Of a DNA stretch of 64,000 bases, positions 27,726-36,660 are shown one piece after another (position 1 is the stretch's first letter; the number at the start of each line of letters is the position of its first letter). Origin of the DNA: G039954875 sp039954875. GTDB lineage: Bacteria; Bacteroidota; Bacteroidia; Flavobacteriales; Blattabacteriaceae. The notes beneath the pieces were generated by a model. The model searched no databases. It was not told where the DNA came from and saw only the letters and a program-made list of their open reading frames with translations. The position numbers were made by a program, and so were the translations under genes. The stretch is taken from assembly GCA_039954875.1 (NCBI GenBank), contig CP157202.1, positions 1,364,001-1,428,000 on the forward strand, written 5' to 3'.

Positions 27726-29785
27726 AAACCGTAAAACTGGCGCTTGTTGGGAATCCCAATGTTGGTAAAACTACTTTGTTCAATAAGCTTACGGGATTGC
27801 ATCAGAAAATTGGGAATTATCCCGGTGTCACGATTGATAAAAAGTCAGGGTTCTTCAAATATGCCGATACGCAATTTCAAATTGTAGATCTCCCGGGCAC
27901 CTATAGTCTATACCCTTCTTCTAAAGATGAAGAGGTCGTTTTTCGTGTTTTGAATGAGCCTCAAAATGCAGATCATCCTGATAAAGTGATTGTCCTGGCA
28001 GATGCGACTAATCTCCGTAGAAGTTTATTATTGTTTCAGCAGGTACAAGATCTGGGGTTACCTGTGTTGCTCGTGCTCAATATGATGGATGAAGGTCAGA
28101 AGCGAAGGGTCACTATCGATACGGAGGGCTTGGCACAAGAGGTCTCGACGGCAGTAGTCTCGGTCAATGCCCGCAAAGGTACCGGTCTTGAACAAGTAAA
28201 AGAGCAGGTCAGGATACTCCATTATGTCAAGCCGCCGGATTTTGATCCGGGTTTTTTATATAAAGCTTCTGTAGAAGCAGTCAAAATCTATCATGAAATG
28301 GACAATGCTTATAGGGCTTGGTATTACTTAGCATGTGGGCGTGACTTGTCTTTTGGAGGTGATAATCATTTGCAACAACTCATACGTCAGCATAAGATCG
28401 TTCCTAGGCGTTTACAGATCAAAGAGACCTTCGAGCGCTATAAGAAGATTGAAGGAATACTCAGCCGGGTGATTTTTGAATACCCCAAATCTTATTCAAG
28501 ATTTTCTGAGAAGATAGATCGTTATGTAACGCATGCGTTTTGGGGTTATTGGATCTTTTTTCTGTTGTTGTTTCTAATATTTCAAGGTGTGTATTTCTGG
28601 GCCGAAGGGCCGAAAGATTGCATTGAAGGCTTTTTTTCCAATTTGCAGAGATGGATACATAGTATTTTGCCAGTTGGTCCTTTGAATGGCTTATTGTCTC
28701 AGGGCATAATTCCCGGCTTAGGTACTATCCTAGCTTTCGTGCCTCAGATTGTCATCTTGTTTTTTTTTCTATTGTTGATGGAAGAGAGTGGCTATATCAC
28801 TCGAGTAATTTTTTTGATGGATCGCGTGATGCGTCCTTTCGGTTTGAACGGTAAGAGCATTGTACCTCTGATATCTAGTACAGCCTGTGCCATACCAGCA
28901 GTGATGTCTGCCCGCAATATCGAAAACCCTAGAGACCGTTTAATTACTATTTTGGTAACACCTTTGATAACTTGTTCAGCTCGTTTACCTGTCTATACTT
29001 TGATAATCGCTGTGATCATTCCTGATGAGCGGTGGGGTATTTTTCAACTCAAAGGGTTGATATTGATGAGTATGTATCTTTTAGGGGTAATATCAGCCTT
29101 GGGGGTAGCAATGGTCTTTCACCAGGTCTTGAAACGGCCGTATAAAAACTACTTGATCATGGAGATCCCTTCGTATAAATGGCCAGTCTTGAACAATATG
29201 GGGATTTCTTTGTGGAGGCGGCTCAAAACTTTCATCCTGGGCGCTGGGAAGATCATTTTGGCTGTCAGTGTGATCCTGTGGGTCCTAGGGTCTTTTGGCC
29301 CTTCAGGAGACATTATCCATTCAGCCGATGGAGCTGTCTCTACCTTGTCCGAGGCTGAAGAGGAGTTGGGTTCCCGTAGGTTGGAGCAGTCCTATCTGGG
29401 AATCATTGGGAAAAAAATCGAACCCGTTATCCGTCCATTGGGCTATGATTGGAAAATCGGTATCGGTTTACTTTCATCGCTTGCTGCGCGTGAGGTTTTT
29501 ATCAGTACGATGGCTTCAGTTTATAGCTTGGGCGATGGAGAAGTTTTTTTGACTTTGCAACAAAAGATGCGGCGAGAGATTCGACCAGAGACCGGCAGAC
29601 CGGTGTATGATTTAGCTACTGGTGGTTCTTTATTGATTTTTTATACTTTTGCGATGCAATGTATGAGTACTTTGGCTGTAGTGAGAAAGGAAACAAAGTC
29701 CTGGAAATGGCCGGTTATACAATTAATTTTTATGACAGGATTGGCTTATTTTGTATCGTTCATTGTCTATCAAATCTTAAAGTGA
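27722..29785 (+). CDS. feoB: FeoB, ferrous iron permease
   Basis: Inner-membrane Fe(II) transporter, 687 residues. The N-terminal G domain shows G1 GNPNVGKTTLF (about 9-19), the GNYPGVT switch, G3 DLPGTYSL and G4 NMMD. A helical insertion reaches about residue 260, and the permease follows. It has two Gate regions, including STACAIPAVMSARN and TPLITCSARLPVY with the conserved cysteines. Length is close to the usual 690-750. All motifs are intact, so ferrous-iron uptake is retained. Confidence 0.96.
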   Translation: MKTVKLALVGNPNVGKTTLFNKLTGLHQKIGNYPGVTIDKKSGFFKYADTQFQIVDLPGTYSLYPSSKDEEVVFRVLNEPQNADHPDKVIVLADATNLRRSLLLFQQVQDLGLPVLLVLNMMDEGQKRRVTIDTEGLAQEVSTAVVSVNARKGTGLEQVKEQVRILHYVKPPDFDPGFLYKASVEAVKIYHEMDNAYRAWYYLACGRDLSFGGDNHLQQLIRQHKIVPRRLQIKETFERYKKIEGILSRVIFEYPKSYSRFSEKIDRYVTHAFWGYWIFFLLLFLIFQGVYFWAEGPKDCIEGFFSNLQRWIHSILPVGPLNGLLSQGIIPGLGTILAFVPQIVILFFFLLLMEESGYITRVIFLMDRVMRPFGLNGKSIVPLISSTACAIPAVMSARNIENPRDRLITILVTPLITCSARLPVYTLIIAVIIPDERWGIFQLKGLILMSMYLLGVISALGVAMVFHQVLKRPYKNYLIMEIPSYKWPVLNNMGISLWRRLKTFILGAGKIILAVSVILWVLGSFGPSGDIIHSADGAVSTLSEAEEELGSRRLEQSYLGIIGKKIEPVIRPLGYDWKIGIGLLSSLAAREVFISTMASVYSLGDGEVFLTLQQKMRREIRPETGRPVYDLATGGSLLIFYTFAMQCMSTLAVVRKETKSWKWPVIQLIFMTGLAYFVSFIVYQILK

Positions 29786-29786
29786 T

Positions 29787-29933
29787 ATGTTACAATATAT
29801 CGTCATCGGTATCATGTTTATCTTAGCTATAGTCTACCTTATTTGGTTGTTTATAAGGACTTTTTCTAGTCGTTTGTATTGCCAAAAAGCTTGTGGTTGT
29901 GGGAAAGGTAATGTAGACGTAAAGGATGATTGA
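29787..29933 (+). CDS. Small Cys-rich FeoB-associated membrane protein
   Basis: A 48-residue protein that starts one base after the feoB stop. It has one N-terminal membrane helix (YIVIGIMFILAIVYLIWL), a basic junction (SSRLYC), then a cysteine cluster C-x3-C-x-C at 32, 36 and 38 (CQKACGC), and an acidic tail ending VKDD. This layout matches the short FeoB-associated Cys-rich proteins that take the FeoC position in many Bacteroidota. Partner or sensor roles for FeoB are suggested for the group but not established here. Confidence 0.8.
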   Translation: MLQYIVIGIMFILAIVYLIWLFIRTFSSRLYCQKACGCGKGNVDVKDD

Positions 29934-29943
29934 TACGGAAAAG

Positions 29944-31443
29944 TCAAGAGGGTTCAAGATGGTTTTCCAGTATATCGGCTATTTCTCTGTCATTGGAGAG
30001 TCGGGGCAGTTTATATTGTCCACCGAGTTTTCCGATAGATTTCATGTATTCTTTCATCCCACCATTTCGTACCTTTTTTATGATCAGATGACGTAAGACA
30101 TTACCTGAGACGAGATCGTTGTAGTAAGTATTTTTTCGTCGAAGTCCTTGATCTATCTCTTGTGCAAAACCCTCGAGATCTTTTGGTAAGTTTTCGAATT
30201 CGATGTACCATTCATGGTGAGGTAGGCCTGAAGAGGGGGTTACTTGGGGCGCTACGGTAAAGTCTACTATGGTACAAGTTTGTTTCTTCAAGGCTTCTTC
30301 CAGAGCGGTTTCTACTTCATAGGCGATGACGTGTTCTCCGAAAGTAGAGGTGAAATGCTTGATCCGTCCAGTAACGATGATTCGATAAGGATCTTTAGAT
30401 ACAAAACGTACCGTATCGCCAATCTTATAGCCCCAGAGCCCGGAATTAGTGTTTACGATCAGTACATAGTCTATCCCTAATAATACTTTTTCGATATTGA
30501 TCCGACTAGGGTTGGGGGAAAAAAATTCTTCCCAAGGAATGAATTCATAAAAAATACCTTGATCCAACAATAGTAGTAAGCCTTCTTTTTGTTGGCTGTC
30601 TTGATAAGCGATAAAGCCTTCGGAGGCTGGATAGGTTTGAATGATGTCAATCTGTCGGCCGATGAGTTTCTGCATAACTTTTTGATAAGGGGCATAATTG
30701 ACCCCTCCGGTAACCATCAATGATAAATTGGGAAAGAGTTCACCTACGGTTTTGCCTGACTTGTCTTTAAGTTTCTCAAAGTACATCTTGACCCAGGGGG
30801 GAATGCCGCTGATGAGTCTCATATCTTCTTGTGAAGTTTCTTCTACGATGGCATCTACTTTTTTTTCCCAATCTTCCATACAATTGATCGTCCAGCTGGG
30901 CATACGATTAGCTTGAAGGTATTTAGGGATGTGATGGGCTACGATACCTGAGAGACGACCGGTTTTAATCCCCTTCAGTTCTGAGAGCTTAGGGGAGCCT
31001 TGCAAAAAGATCATTTTGCCAGCTAAGAAGTGATCGTTGCCAGTCTCATAAATGTATTGCAATAGGGCATTTCGGGCAGCTATGAGTTGATTGGTTAGCG
31101 CACCTTTATTTAAAGGGATGTATTTGATACCTGAGGTAGTACCGGATGTTTTGGTCAAATAAAGGTATTTACCTTTGCAAAGGACATTAACCTCACCAGC
31201 TAAAATACGATTGATATAGGGTTTGAATGCTTCGTAAGACCTTATGGGGACAGCTTGCTTAAATTCTTCATAAGTCTGTATTTCTTTTAGCCGGTGAGCT
31301 ACCCCAAAACGAGTGTCTTTTGCAGCATTGATCAAGGTATGAAACACCTTATTTTGTGTATCAATGGGCCGCATGGACCAACGTACTGTCTTGCGTTGAA
31401 TGATACTAGCCATTGCCCTTGCTGCAAAGGACTTGATGCTCAC
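29944..31443 (-). CDS. GH3-family acyl-adenylating enzyme
   Basis: 499 residues of the GH3 auxin-responsive-promoter family, an ANL-type acyl-adenylating superfamily member. Visible motifs are the P-loop-like YLTKTSGTTSGIKYIPLNKG, MVTGGVNYAPYQ, TYPASEGFIAYQ (acid binding), NTNSGLWGYKIGDTVRF, and the C-terminal FGEHVIAYEVETALEEAL. In plants the family joins amino acids to hormone acids. The bacterial substrates are unknown. Its start overlaps the stop of ddl by 4 bp, so the two are co-translated. Confidence 0.88.
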   Translation of the reverse strand: MSIKSFAARAMASIIQRKTVRWSMRPIDTQNKVFHTLINAAKDTRFGVAHRLKEIQTYEEFKQAVPIRSYEAFKPYINRILAGEVNVLCKGKYLYLTKTSGTTSGIKYIPLNKGALTNQLIAARNALLQYIYETGNDHFLAGKMIFLQGSPKLSELKGIKTGRLSGIVAHHIPKYLQANRMPSWTINCMEDWEKKVDAIVEETSQEDMRLISGIPPWVKMYFEKLKDKSGKTVGELFPNLSLMVTGGVNYAPYQKVMQKLIGRQIDIIQTYPASEGFIAYQDSQQKEGLLLLLDQGIFYEFIPWEEFFSPNPSRINIEKVLLGIDYVLIVNTNSGLWGYKIGDTVRFVSKDPYRIIVTGRIKHFTSTFGEHVIAYEVETALEEALKKQTCTIVDFTVAPQVTPSSGLPHHEWYIEFENLPKDLEGFAQEIDQGLRRKNTYYNDLVSGNVLRHLIIKKVRNGGMKEYMKSIGKLGGQYKLPRLSNDREIADILENHLEPS

Positions 31444-32429
31444 CGTAGATTTTGTTTTTTATTTAAAGCTGTATGTAACTCATTTCCAAATAGATCTCTC
31501 ATAGAAAGACCTACTTGACGGACTTGTTTGGGTAAGATGCTCTCGGTAGTAACACCTGGGAAGGTGTTTATTTCTAGAAAATAAGGCTCTCCATTGACGA
31601 TAATATATTCTGCCCGTGAAAGTCCGGACATCTTCAGCATGCGGTAGATTTTTTCCGCAACTGCTTTGACCTTTTGATCGATATCGGGAGAGAGCCGTGC
31701 AGGAGTAATCTCTTGTGATCGCCCCGAATACTTGGCTTCGTAATCAAAAATTTCGTTTTCACTGACGATTTCTGTGATGGGGAGTACTTTGACTTCACCC
31801 ATATATTCGATGACTCCTACAGAGACTTCCGTACCATCAAGAGCTTTCTCGATAAGGATTTCCTTATCTTCTTGAAAAGCTTTTTCTATAGCAGGGCCAA
31901 GCTTTTCTTTTTCGGATACTTTTGAGACGCCTAGGCTTGAACCCGATCGGCTGGGCTTGACAAAACAAGGCAGACCAGTTTTTTGTAAGATTGTTTCTAC
32001 TGAAAAATCCTGGCCTTTGTCTAGATAAAACGAAGGAGCTGTTTTGATGCCCAACGCATTGAGCAAGTTAAGGCAACCTCTTTTATTGAAAGTCAGTACG
32101 GCTTGGTAAAAGCCACAACCCGTGCAAGGTAAGCCGATCATATGCAGATAAGCTTTTAAATAGCCATCTTCGCCTGGAGTACCATGGATGGCATTGAATA
32201 CGACGTCATATTTGAATGGACGGCCATTCATCTGAACTGAAAAATCATGTCGATTGATTGGGTATTCATCGCCATTTTCATCTACAAGCACCCATTTGTC
32301 TTTGAATATATGGATTTTGTAAGGTTCGAACTCATTACGATCGAGATGTTCAAAAACCGCCTGTCCGCTTTTCAGGGATACATTAAATTCGCCACTGTAT
32401 CCACCCATGACGATGGCGACTTTTTTCAT
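31440..32429 (-). CDS. ddl: D-alanine--D-alanine ligase
   Basis: ATP-grasp enzyme making D-Ala-D-Ala for peptidoglycan, 329 residues. It shows MKKVAIVMGGYSGEFNVSLK at the N-terminus (GGxSxExxVS signature), FNAIHGTPGEDG, LPCFVKPSRSGSSLGVSKV in the ATP-grasp, and LEINTFPGVTTESILPKQ with metal ligands. Intact, so a peptidoglycan wall of normal chemistry is expected. Divergent from the PASTA gene. Confidence 0.96.
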   Translation of the reverse strand: MKKVAIVMGGYSGEFNVSLKSGQAVFEHLDRNEFEPYKIHIFKDKWVLVDENGDEYPINRHDFSVQMNGRPFKYDVVFNAIHGTPGEDGYLKAYLHMIGLPCTGCGFYQAVLTFNKRGCLNLLNALGIKTAPSFYLDKGQDFSVETILQKTGLPCFVKPSRSGSSLGVSKVSEKEKLGPAIEKAFQEDKEILIEKALDGTEVSVGVIEYMGEVKVLPITEIVSENEIFDYEAKYSGRSQEITPARLSPDIDQKVKAVAEKIYRMLKMSGLSRAEYIIVNGEPYFLEINTFPGVTTESILPKQVRQVGLSMRDLFGNELHTALNKKQNLR

Positions 32430-32451
32430 ATAAAAAATTAGATTAGACAGC

Positions 32452-32459
32452 CAAATTTA
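32452..32459 (-). promoter_or_regulatory. -7 promoter box for ddl-GH3
   Basis: Minus-strand TAAATTTG fits TAnnTTTG, 22 bp before the ddl start. It is one half of a divergent promoter pair with the box at 32499-32506. Confidence 0.5.
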
Positions 32460-32498
32460 TCGTTTTTTTATTTATCACGGATCCTGGACTACTTTGCT

Positions 32499-32506
32499 TA
32501 TATTTG
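32499..32506 (+). promoter_or_regulatory. -7 promoter box for PASTA-rluD
   Basis: TATATTTG fits TAnnTTTG, 23 bp before the ATG at 32530. If used, the longer frame starting at 32494 cannot be translated from it, which supports the ATG at 32530. Confidence 0.5.
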
Positions 32507-32529
32507 TTAACTTGAAATTTGTCCTATCG

Positions 32530-33468
32530 ATGATTTCTTCAAAATCTCGCCTTTTTATGCTCCTGGCGAATCTACTCCTTGCATTAGGTATCACATATGT
32601 CATGGCTAAATTGGCCTTCAATTGGTTGGATATTTATACCAGGCATGACCATTATGTCACAGTGCCCGACTTGTCTTCTTTGACACTTGGGCAAGCTATA
32701 GTACGTTTGGACGAATTGAAATTGACTCATGAAGTAGATACTTCTCGTTACGATCCTTTTTTCATACCGTACCATATCTTAGCTTTCGCTCCCGAAGCTG
32801 GGGATCATGTCAAGCCAGGTAGATCAATATTTATCCAAGCCAATGCAGGAACTTTTAAGTCTACGACTTTGCCAGACGTCATTTATAAGAACAAACGTTT
32901 GGTTTTGAATCGGCTTGCCGCCCAACATCTCATAGTAAAAAATATCACCTATGTGCCAGATATTGCTAAAGAGACTGTATTGAAAGTACTCTATGATGGC
33001 AAACCTATTCAGGCTGGAGTTGCATTACCTTACCAGGCTGAGTTAGATTTGGTTATCGGTCAAGGGTATGAAAAGAATGTGCTTATCCCGGATGTCATAG
33101 GGATGGATTTACCTTCGGCTCAGACTGTCTTAGAAGAACATAAATTTGTATTGGGTGGGCTTTCTTATGATCAACCTTTGGATACTGCTGGTGCAAAAGT
33201 CTATCGTCAAGATTTTTCTCCTGGGGAAATATATGATCAAGGGCAGTGTGTAAACTTGTGGCTGACCACTGCTCCGCAAGAAGTACTTGATAGTTTAATC
33301 CAGGTGTATAGACCTAAAAAGCTAACCAATCCAGATTTTTCGACACCTTCGACACAAGAGGGGAGACATGCTGAAGGTGTCATTCCCCCTCCTGATGACA
33401 AGAAAAGGAAAGAAGCTTCGAAAAACTTCCAGGAGATATCTCCATATGAAGATATTATTATCGAATGA
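32530..33468 (+). CDS. PASTA-domain envelope protein
   Basis: 312 residues from the ATG at 32530. One N-terminal membrane helix (MLLANLLLALGITYVMAKLA) anchors a periplasmic part made of about three PASTA repeats: the first from VTVPDLSSLTLGQAIVRLDE, the second from TLPDVIYKNKRLVLNRL, the third from LIPDVIGMDLPSAQTVLEE. A charged low-complexity tail follows. PASTA domains bind peptidoglycan fragments or beta-lactams. Here there is no kinase or transpeptidase domain, as is normal for this Bacteroidota gene between ddl and rluD. Confidence 0.88.
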   Translation: MISSKSRLFMLLANLLLALGITYVMAKLAFNWLDIYTRHDHYVTVPDLSSLTLGQAIVRLDELKLTHEVDTSRYDPFFIPYHILAFAPEAGDHVKPGRSIFIQANAGTFKSTTLPDVIYKNKRLVLNRLAAQHLIVKNITYVPDIAKETVLKVLYDGKPIQAGVALPYQAELDLVIGQGYEKNVLIPDVIGMDLPSAQTVLEEHKFVLGGLSYDQPLDTAGAKVYRQDFSPGEIYDQGQCVNLWLTTAPQEVLDSLIQVYRPKKLTNPDFSTPSTQEGRHAEGVIPPPDDKKRKEASKNFQEISPYEDIIIE

Positions 33469-34523
33469 ATGATGAGATAAATTTGAAAAGCCTAGAGAAT
33501 TTAAACAAGCCAGAGGTACAGGACTCTTTATATAAGCATTTTAGCTTTGTAGCAGATAAAGATCAAACGCCGCTTCGTGTAGACAAGTTCTTGATAAATT
33601 TTATAGAAAATACCACGCGAAACAAGATCCAAAATGCAGCTAAAGCAGGTAATATACGAGTCAATCGTGAAGTCGTTAAGTCCAATCACCGCGTCAAAGC
33701 TCTCGATACGGTACAAGTCGTGATTACTCATCCGCCACATCCGCATGAACCCTTCGCCGAAGATATCCCCTTAGATGTTGTCTATGAAGATGAAGATCTT
33801 GTCGTAGTAAATAAACCGGCTAGAATGGTTGTCCATTCTGGTCATGACAATTATAGTGGTACATTGGTAAATGCATTAAAGCATCACTTTGAACATCTAC
33901 CGTCCTCAAATAATGATCTCGATCGACCAGGTTTGATGCATCGGATCGATAAAGACACCTCTGGTTTGCTCGTCGTAGCTAAAAATGAATACAGCTTGCA
34001 AGATTTAGCACGACAGTTTTTCTCTCGTGCTACTCAGAGGAGATACATTGCTTTGGTTTGGGGGGATCTACTGCAAGAGCAGGGTACCATCGTAGGATAT
34101 ATCGGCCGGAGTTTGCGTGATCGCAAGCGGATGGATGTCTTTCCCGATGGGAAGCATGGTAAGTATGCTGTGACGCATTATGAAGTTTTAGAACGATTTA
34201 GATACGTGAGTTTGGTAGCTTGTCGTTTGGAAACGGGTCGGACACATCAGATCCGAGCCCATTTCAAATACTTAGGTCACCCCCTTTTCAATGATGCCCG
34301 CTATGGTGGAAATAAAATCTTGAGAGGTGTGATTTTTTCTAAATATAGGCAATTCATAGAAAATTGTTTTGAGCAATTACCTCGGCAGGCTTTGCACGCA
34401 CAGTCTTTGGGTTTTATACATCCGGTAAGCAAAAAGATTCTTTATTTTGAGTCTCCGCTTCCGGAAGACATGCACCATGTGTTGGAAAAATGGAGGACCT
34501 ATGTCTATGGTGGAACTTCATGA
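33465..34523 (+). CDS. rluD: 23S rRNA pseudouridine synthase, RluD-like
   Basis: 352 residues: an N-terminal S4 domain (RVDKFLINFIENTTRNKIQN) and the RluA-type catalytic domain with the signature MHRIDKDTSGLLVVAKN carrying the catalytic aspartate. GRTHQIRAHFKYLGHPLFND lies near 255-275. The start overlaps the PASTA stop by 4 bp. Target is most likely uridines of helix 69 of 23S rRNA, by family. Confidence 0.94.
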   Translation: MNDEINLKSLENLNKPEVQDSLYKHFSFVADKDQTPLRVDKFLINFIENTTRNKIQNAAKAGNIRVNREVVKSNHRVKALDTVQVVITHPPHPHEPFAEDIPLDVVYEDEDLVVVNKPARMVVHSGHDNYSGTLVNALKHHFEHLPSSNNDLDRPGLMHRIDKDTSGLLVVAKNEYSLQDLARQFFSRATQRRYIALVWGDLLQEQGTIVGYIGRSLRDRKRMDVFPDGKHGKYAVTHYEVLERFRYVSLVACRLETGRTHQIRAHFKYLGHPLFNDARYGGNKILRGVIFSKYRQFIENCFEQLPRQALHAQSLGFIHPVSKKILYFESPLPEDMHHVLEKWRTYVYGGTS

Positions 34524-34949
34524 GTAAACCAGAGTATTAGTAGTCTGTTTTATCCTATATCCAATCGCATAATCTTTCCATTTTTAATTTGAAATTTCAA
34601 AAAGGTTTTGAAATCACCTTATTGATTTGAATAAAATTTTCCATAATAGGGCAAGTCCGTTGTTTGCTTCACAATAGATCATGGTGAGGTGTCCTTTGGA
34701 CTATCCAAATATTTCAGTTTCTGACTATTGTGTAAGGTGACGTGGGGTGCCGTAGTCGGTAATTCTTATCAGGATAAAAGGTATCTAACCATGCTTTACG
34801 ATTATCTTTATTCTTGGCTCGTATGAGTCTTTTTACCATCGGATTTTTGATTTATTCTATAGTCATAGCGCCGAAATAAAAAAACATATCATAGCTATAT
34901 TTACACATATTTTTGTCAAAATATCCATCGAATGTCGTTGCTCACGAAA
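34524..34949. other. Intergenic, nothing recognised
   Basis: About 425 bp after rluD. Short frames only. It may hold the eroded end of a gene facing rluD, but no family could be read. Confidence 0.4.
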
Positions 34950-35645
34950 AACATAACTACTTTGGTAGTAGTAATTAGTTCGTTCAGTCTATCGAAAGTG
35001 TTTGCTATCATTATTTGTTTGATGGCTTTTTCGAATTTTCCTTTCAAAAAAAGTTTTATTTTCTTAAGACCCAATGAGACTATATTGATCTAAATACTCC
35101 TACCTATCTTTTTTGTAAAAACACGGCCGAGCTCTTCGTCACTGAAGCAGCTGCCGAATAAACTGTATAAGCCAGTGTCATCAGTTTGGTAGTATTCGAC
35201 GAGATACTAATGATGGCACCATGATTTGCTAGGTAAGTAATAGCTACTCGAAAGTATGAAAAACCTCTTTGACGTTGGTGCCAAACTGTTTAGTATAGGC
35301 CTCATCACTGAAATCATTCAATGGCTATGTGTGCATGATAACAGTATTGTTGACCAATATATCCATCTTATCGAATTGTGCAATGGCTACGTTAAAAAGT
35401 AGTTTAGCTTCATCGTTTTTACTCAAGTCTATTTTTCACAGCGATAGCCTCACCTTTGTTTTGCTGAATGGCTTAAACTATTTTTCTACCTCTCTTTGGT
35501 ATTGGATAAATAGTTTACAACTACCTGCGCACCGGCAGGGTGGGTGCTAGTGTCTTGGCAATGGTTGCTCCTATACATTTAGATATAGTGGTGATGAGAG
35601 CTATTTTATTTTTTTTTAATTTTATTCTACCTATACTAATCACTT
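34950..35645 (-). pseudogene. Short-chain dehydrogenase remnant A
   Basis: Minus-strand frames give an SDR in order: KIALITTISKCIGATIAKTL (Rossmann glycine motif, with two glycines lost), AGAQVVVNYLSNTKE-like, IDLSKNDEAKLLFNVAIAQF, DKMDILVNNTVIMHT (NNAG motif altered), DEAYTKQFGTNVKEVFHTFE, then a Tyr-x3-Lys region and FFERKIRKSHQTNNDSKHFR. Stops and frameshifts run throughout. It belonged to the NAD(P)-dependent 3-oxoacyl-reductase-like group. Substrate unknown. Confidence 0.82.
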
Positions 35646-35670
35646 TCAATAGGCGTAAAATAATTTTGTT

Positions 35671-36345
35671 TTATTTGATGGTATAACTGCCATTGGCTAA
35701 AATGGTTTGTTCAGTGGATCCACCAGCCATCGGTAAACATAAACAATATCAGTGGTGCAATGTCTTGTATATCTGTCAATACTGTTTTAGTGAAAGGGTT
35801 CAATGCTACGGCTGATCGATGATAGGCGGGTAGAATCTGCTGTCTCCTGGCCGTAAGAAAAATGAGATGTCCATTGAGCCCGGTGCTACAGAAATCACTA
35901 AGATACCACGTACCCCAAACTTTTTGACGGGCGGCTCGTGTGAAGTATTCTACGGGAGCCTTACTGCCAACGTAGATCGAATACAATACAGTTAATACTC
36001 GTAATAATGAGATGACTATAGTAAATATTTTGCCTAGATCGCTGACACGCTTGTCAGCTTCTTACATAAATAAGAAAATTCTTTTTAAATTGGCTACAAA
36101 GATCCTATCATAATCTGATTCGGGGATTTTGGTGAAGACTTTTTTGACAACCATGCCTGTAGTGTTGATAGCAATCTCTACTTTACCAAAACGTTTGATA
36201 GTTTAATTAAAAAGCTTAACCACATTAGCTATTTAGGTCAGATTTTCTTGTGCAGCAAAGCCTAAGGCCTTTGTTGCAGCCACAGTTTCGTTAGCGGATG
36301 CTTGAGTCGCAGTACTAATGTAATACAACATGAGCTCTTTCAGCA
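35671..36345 (-). pseudogene. Short-chain dehydrogenase remnant B
   Basis: A second SDR directly upstream of remnant A on the same strand. Readable parts are ANETVAATKALGFAAQENLT, RFGKVEIAINTTGMVVKKVF, then YSIYVGSKAPVEYFTRAARQ with the catalytic Tyr-x3-Lys, HRSAVALNPFTKTVLTDIQD and TDGWW, ending QTILANGSYTIK before the stop at 35671. A 91-residue open frame survives. Frames shift several times and the coenzyme-binding end is missing. Confidence 0.85.
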
Positions 36346-36380
36346 GTTAATGCGTAGCTAATAAGACCTATTGAGTTTTT

Positions 36381-36402
36381 GGCCCTCCTTGCAAGGAGGG
36401 CC
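36381..36402. repeat. Perfect 22-nt GC-rich palindrome
   Basis: GGCCCTCCTTG followed by its exact reverse complement, with no loop. A T run lies on its plus-strand upstream side and none downstream in either reading direction, so it is unlikely to be a terminator. It is far richer in GC than the surrounding sequence. Confidence 0.85.
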
Positions 36403-36660
36403 ACTGGTCCGATAAATTCTTAGTATTAATAATATCATTTGTTGATGGGTTAATAATGATTTTTGTCGTGCTTACGAAGTGGGATGTATACATTATTTTT
36501 AAGGTCATCCGGTTTTTGATTCATAAAGATTACATGGAATAATAAATCTTAAATAATTATCATGTGAAGAAATATAATAAAAATTATATTAAATCGGATT
36601 TTTTATAGAAGCGTTCTATTACTTTTTTTTTAAATTTAGCAAGTGAAAATCGAGGGTATT
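36403..36660. other. AT-rich leader of pth
   Basis: About 260 bp, mostly A and T. TAAATTTA at about 36630 resembles the local -7 box but lacks the final G. Nothing else seen. Confidence 0.35.

Noticed and set aside
36381..36402. GC-rich palindrome as an intrinsic terminator
   Set aside because: No loop, and no T run after the stem in either direction; the only T run precedes it on the plus strand.
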